Source: Actinomycetota bacterium
Lineage (GTDB): Bacteria; Actinomycetota; Humimicrobiia; Humimicrobiales; Humimicrobiaceae
DNA length: 5,502 nucleotides
Assembly (NCBI GenBank): GCA_003486795.1
Contig: DNFX01000107.1
Coordinates: 1-5,502 of the forward strand
Direction: 5' to 3'
The translations under genes were made by a program, and so were the position numbers. The notes beneath the pieces are model-generated. The model did no database searches. It had not been told where the DNA came from and saw nothing but the letters and a program-made list of their open reading frames with translations. The stretch's first letter is position 1, and every line of letters starts with the position of its first letter. Below are positions 5,290 to 5,502 of the stretch, in pieces.

Positions 5290-5502
5290 TTAATAAACAA
5301 TATAATTAGAGTTCAGATATCTTGTTAATTCTTCCTTGTTATGGCATTTTTCAAATGCCATTTCCTGACTTATTTTTCCTTCTTTGAGTAATTTGGCAAG
5401 CGACATATCCATCATCAGCATGCCTTCTTTGCCGGAAGACTGCATTACAGTATATATCTGATGGCTTTTTATGTCCCTTATCATATTTCTTATTGCCGGA
5501 TT
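5290..5502 (-). CDS. pilT: Twitching motility ATPase PilT, C-terminal end (5' end outside window)
   Basis: Hexameric cytoplasmic ATPase that powers pilus retraction. Only the last 70 residues are in the window; the frame is open to the right edge. The visible start NPAIRNMIRDIKSHQIY contains the AIRNLIRE-type motif (here AIRNMIRD), which is characteristic of PilT and needed for retraction in studied members. It is followed by the typical end: GKEGMLMMDMSLAKLLKEGK, ISQEMAFEKCHNKEELTRYL and a short tail. This C-terminal pattern fits PilT or its paralogue PilU and not the extension ATPase PilB. The Walker A and B motifs lie outside the window. It is followed after 15 bp by pilC. Confidence 0.9.
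   Translation of the reverse strand, partial: NPAIRNMIRDIKSHQIYTVMQSSGKEGMLMMDMSLAKLLKEGKISQEMAFEKCHNKEELTRYLNSNYIVY

Noticed and set aside
1..5502. A previously undescribed biological system
   Set aside because: Every gene matches a well-known type IV pilus component; the unusual points are details within that system.

Overview
This window is a stretch of a type IV pilus (T4P) biogenesis locus, with every gene on the minus strand. In transcription order, from the right edge to the left, it reads: end of pilT (retraction ATPase), pilC (inner-membrane platform), a GspG-like pilin (pilA), pilD (prepilin peptidase), pilM, pilN and the start of pilO (alignment subcomplex). The two edge genes run out of the window: pilT lacks its N-terminal part and pilO lacks its C-terminal part. 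I see no RNA gene, mobile element or CRISPR array, and no credible gene on the plus strand.

The DNA is AT-rich (pilN, pilO and the spacers are extreme; the pilin gene is clearly less so). Stops are TAA, TAG and TGA, so the standard bacterial code fits. Shine-Dalgarno sites are present but uneven: near perfect for the pilin, moderate for pilD, pilM and pilN, and not visible for pilC and pilO. Low GC and the pilT-C-A-D-M-N-O order would suit a low-GC, possibly Gram-positive-type or deep-branching uncultured bacterium. The lineage cannot be fixed from the window, and no outer-membrane gene (pilP or pilQ) is visible to say whether the cell is monoderm or diderm.

Transcription appears to be cut into modules. 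pilT and pilC are 15 bp apart and belong together. A very AT-rich 272-bp spacer follows; it carries a plausible promoter and an 11-bp-arm inverted repeat. The pilin comes next with a strong ribosome binding site, and 21 bp after its stop lies a perfect 32-bp palindromic terminator. A good sigma-70-type promoter with an extended -10 then starts pilD-pilM-pilN-pilO, whose genes lie 9 bp apart, overlap by 4 bp, and lie 15 bp apart. This layout would let the abundant pilin be made separately from the low-copy assembly machinery.

Functionally, PilD would cleave and probably N-methylate the pilin. PilC would be the membrane rotor or platform turned by PilT (and by an extension ATPase not in the window). 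PilM would bind the PilN N-terminus in the cytoplasm, while PilN and PilO would pair through their extracytoplasmic domains. This is a recognisable known system rather than a new one. The points most worth a second look are the degraded nucleotide-binding motifs of PilM, the secretion-type (GspG-like) pilin, and the promoter/terminator partition.
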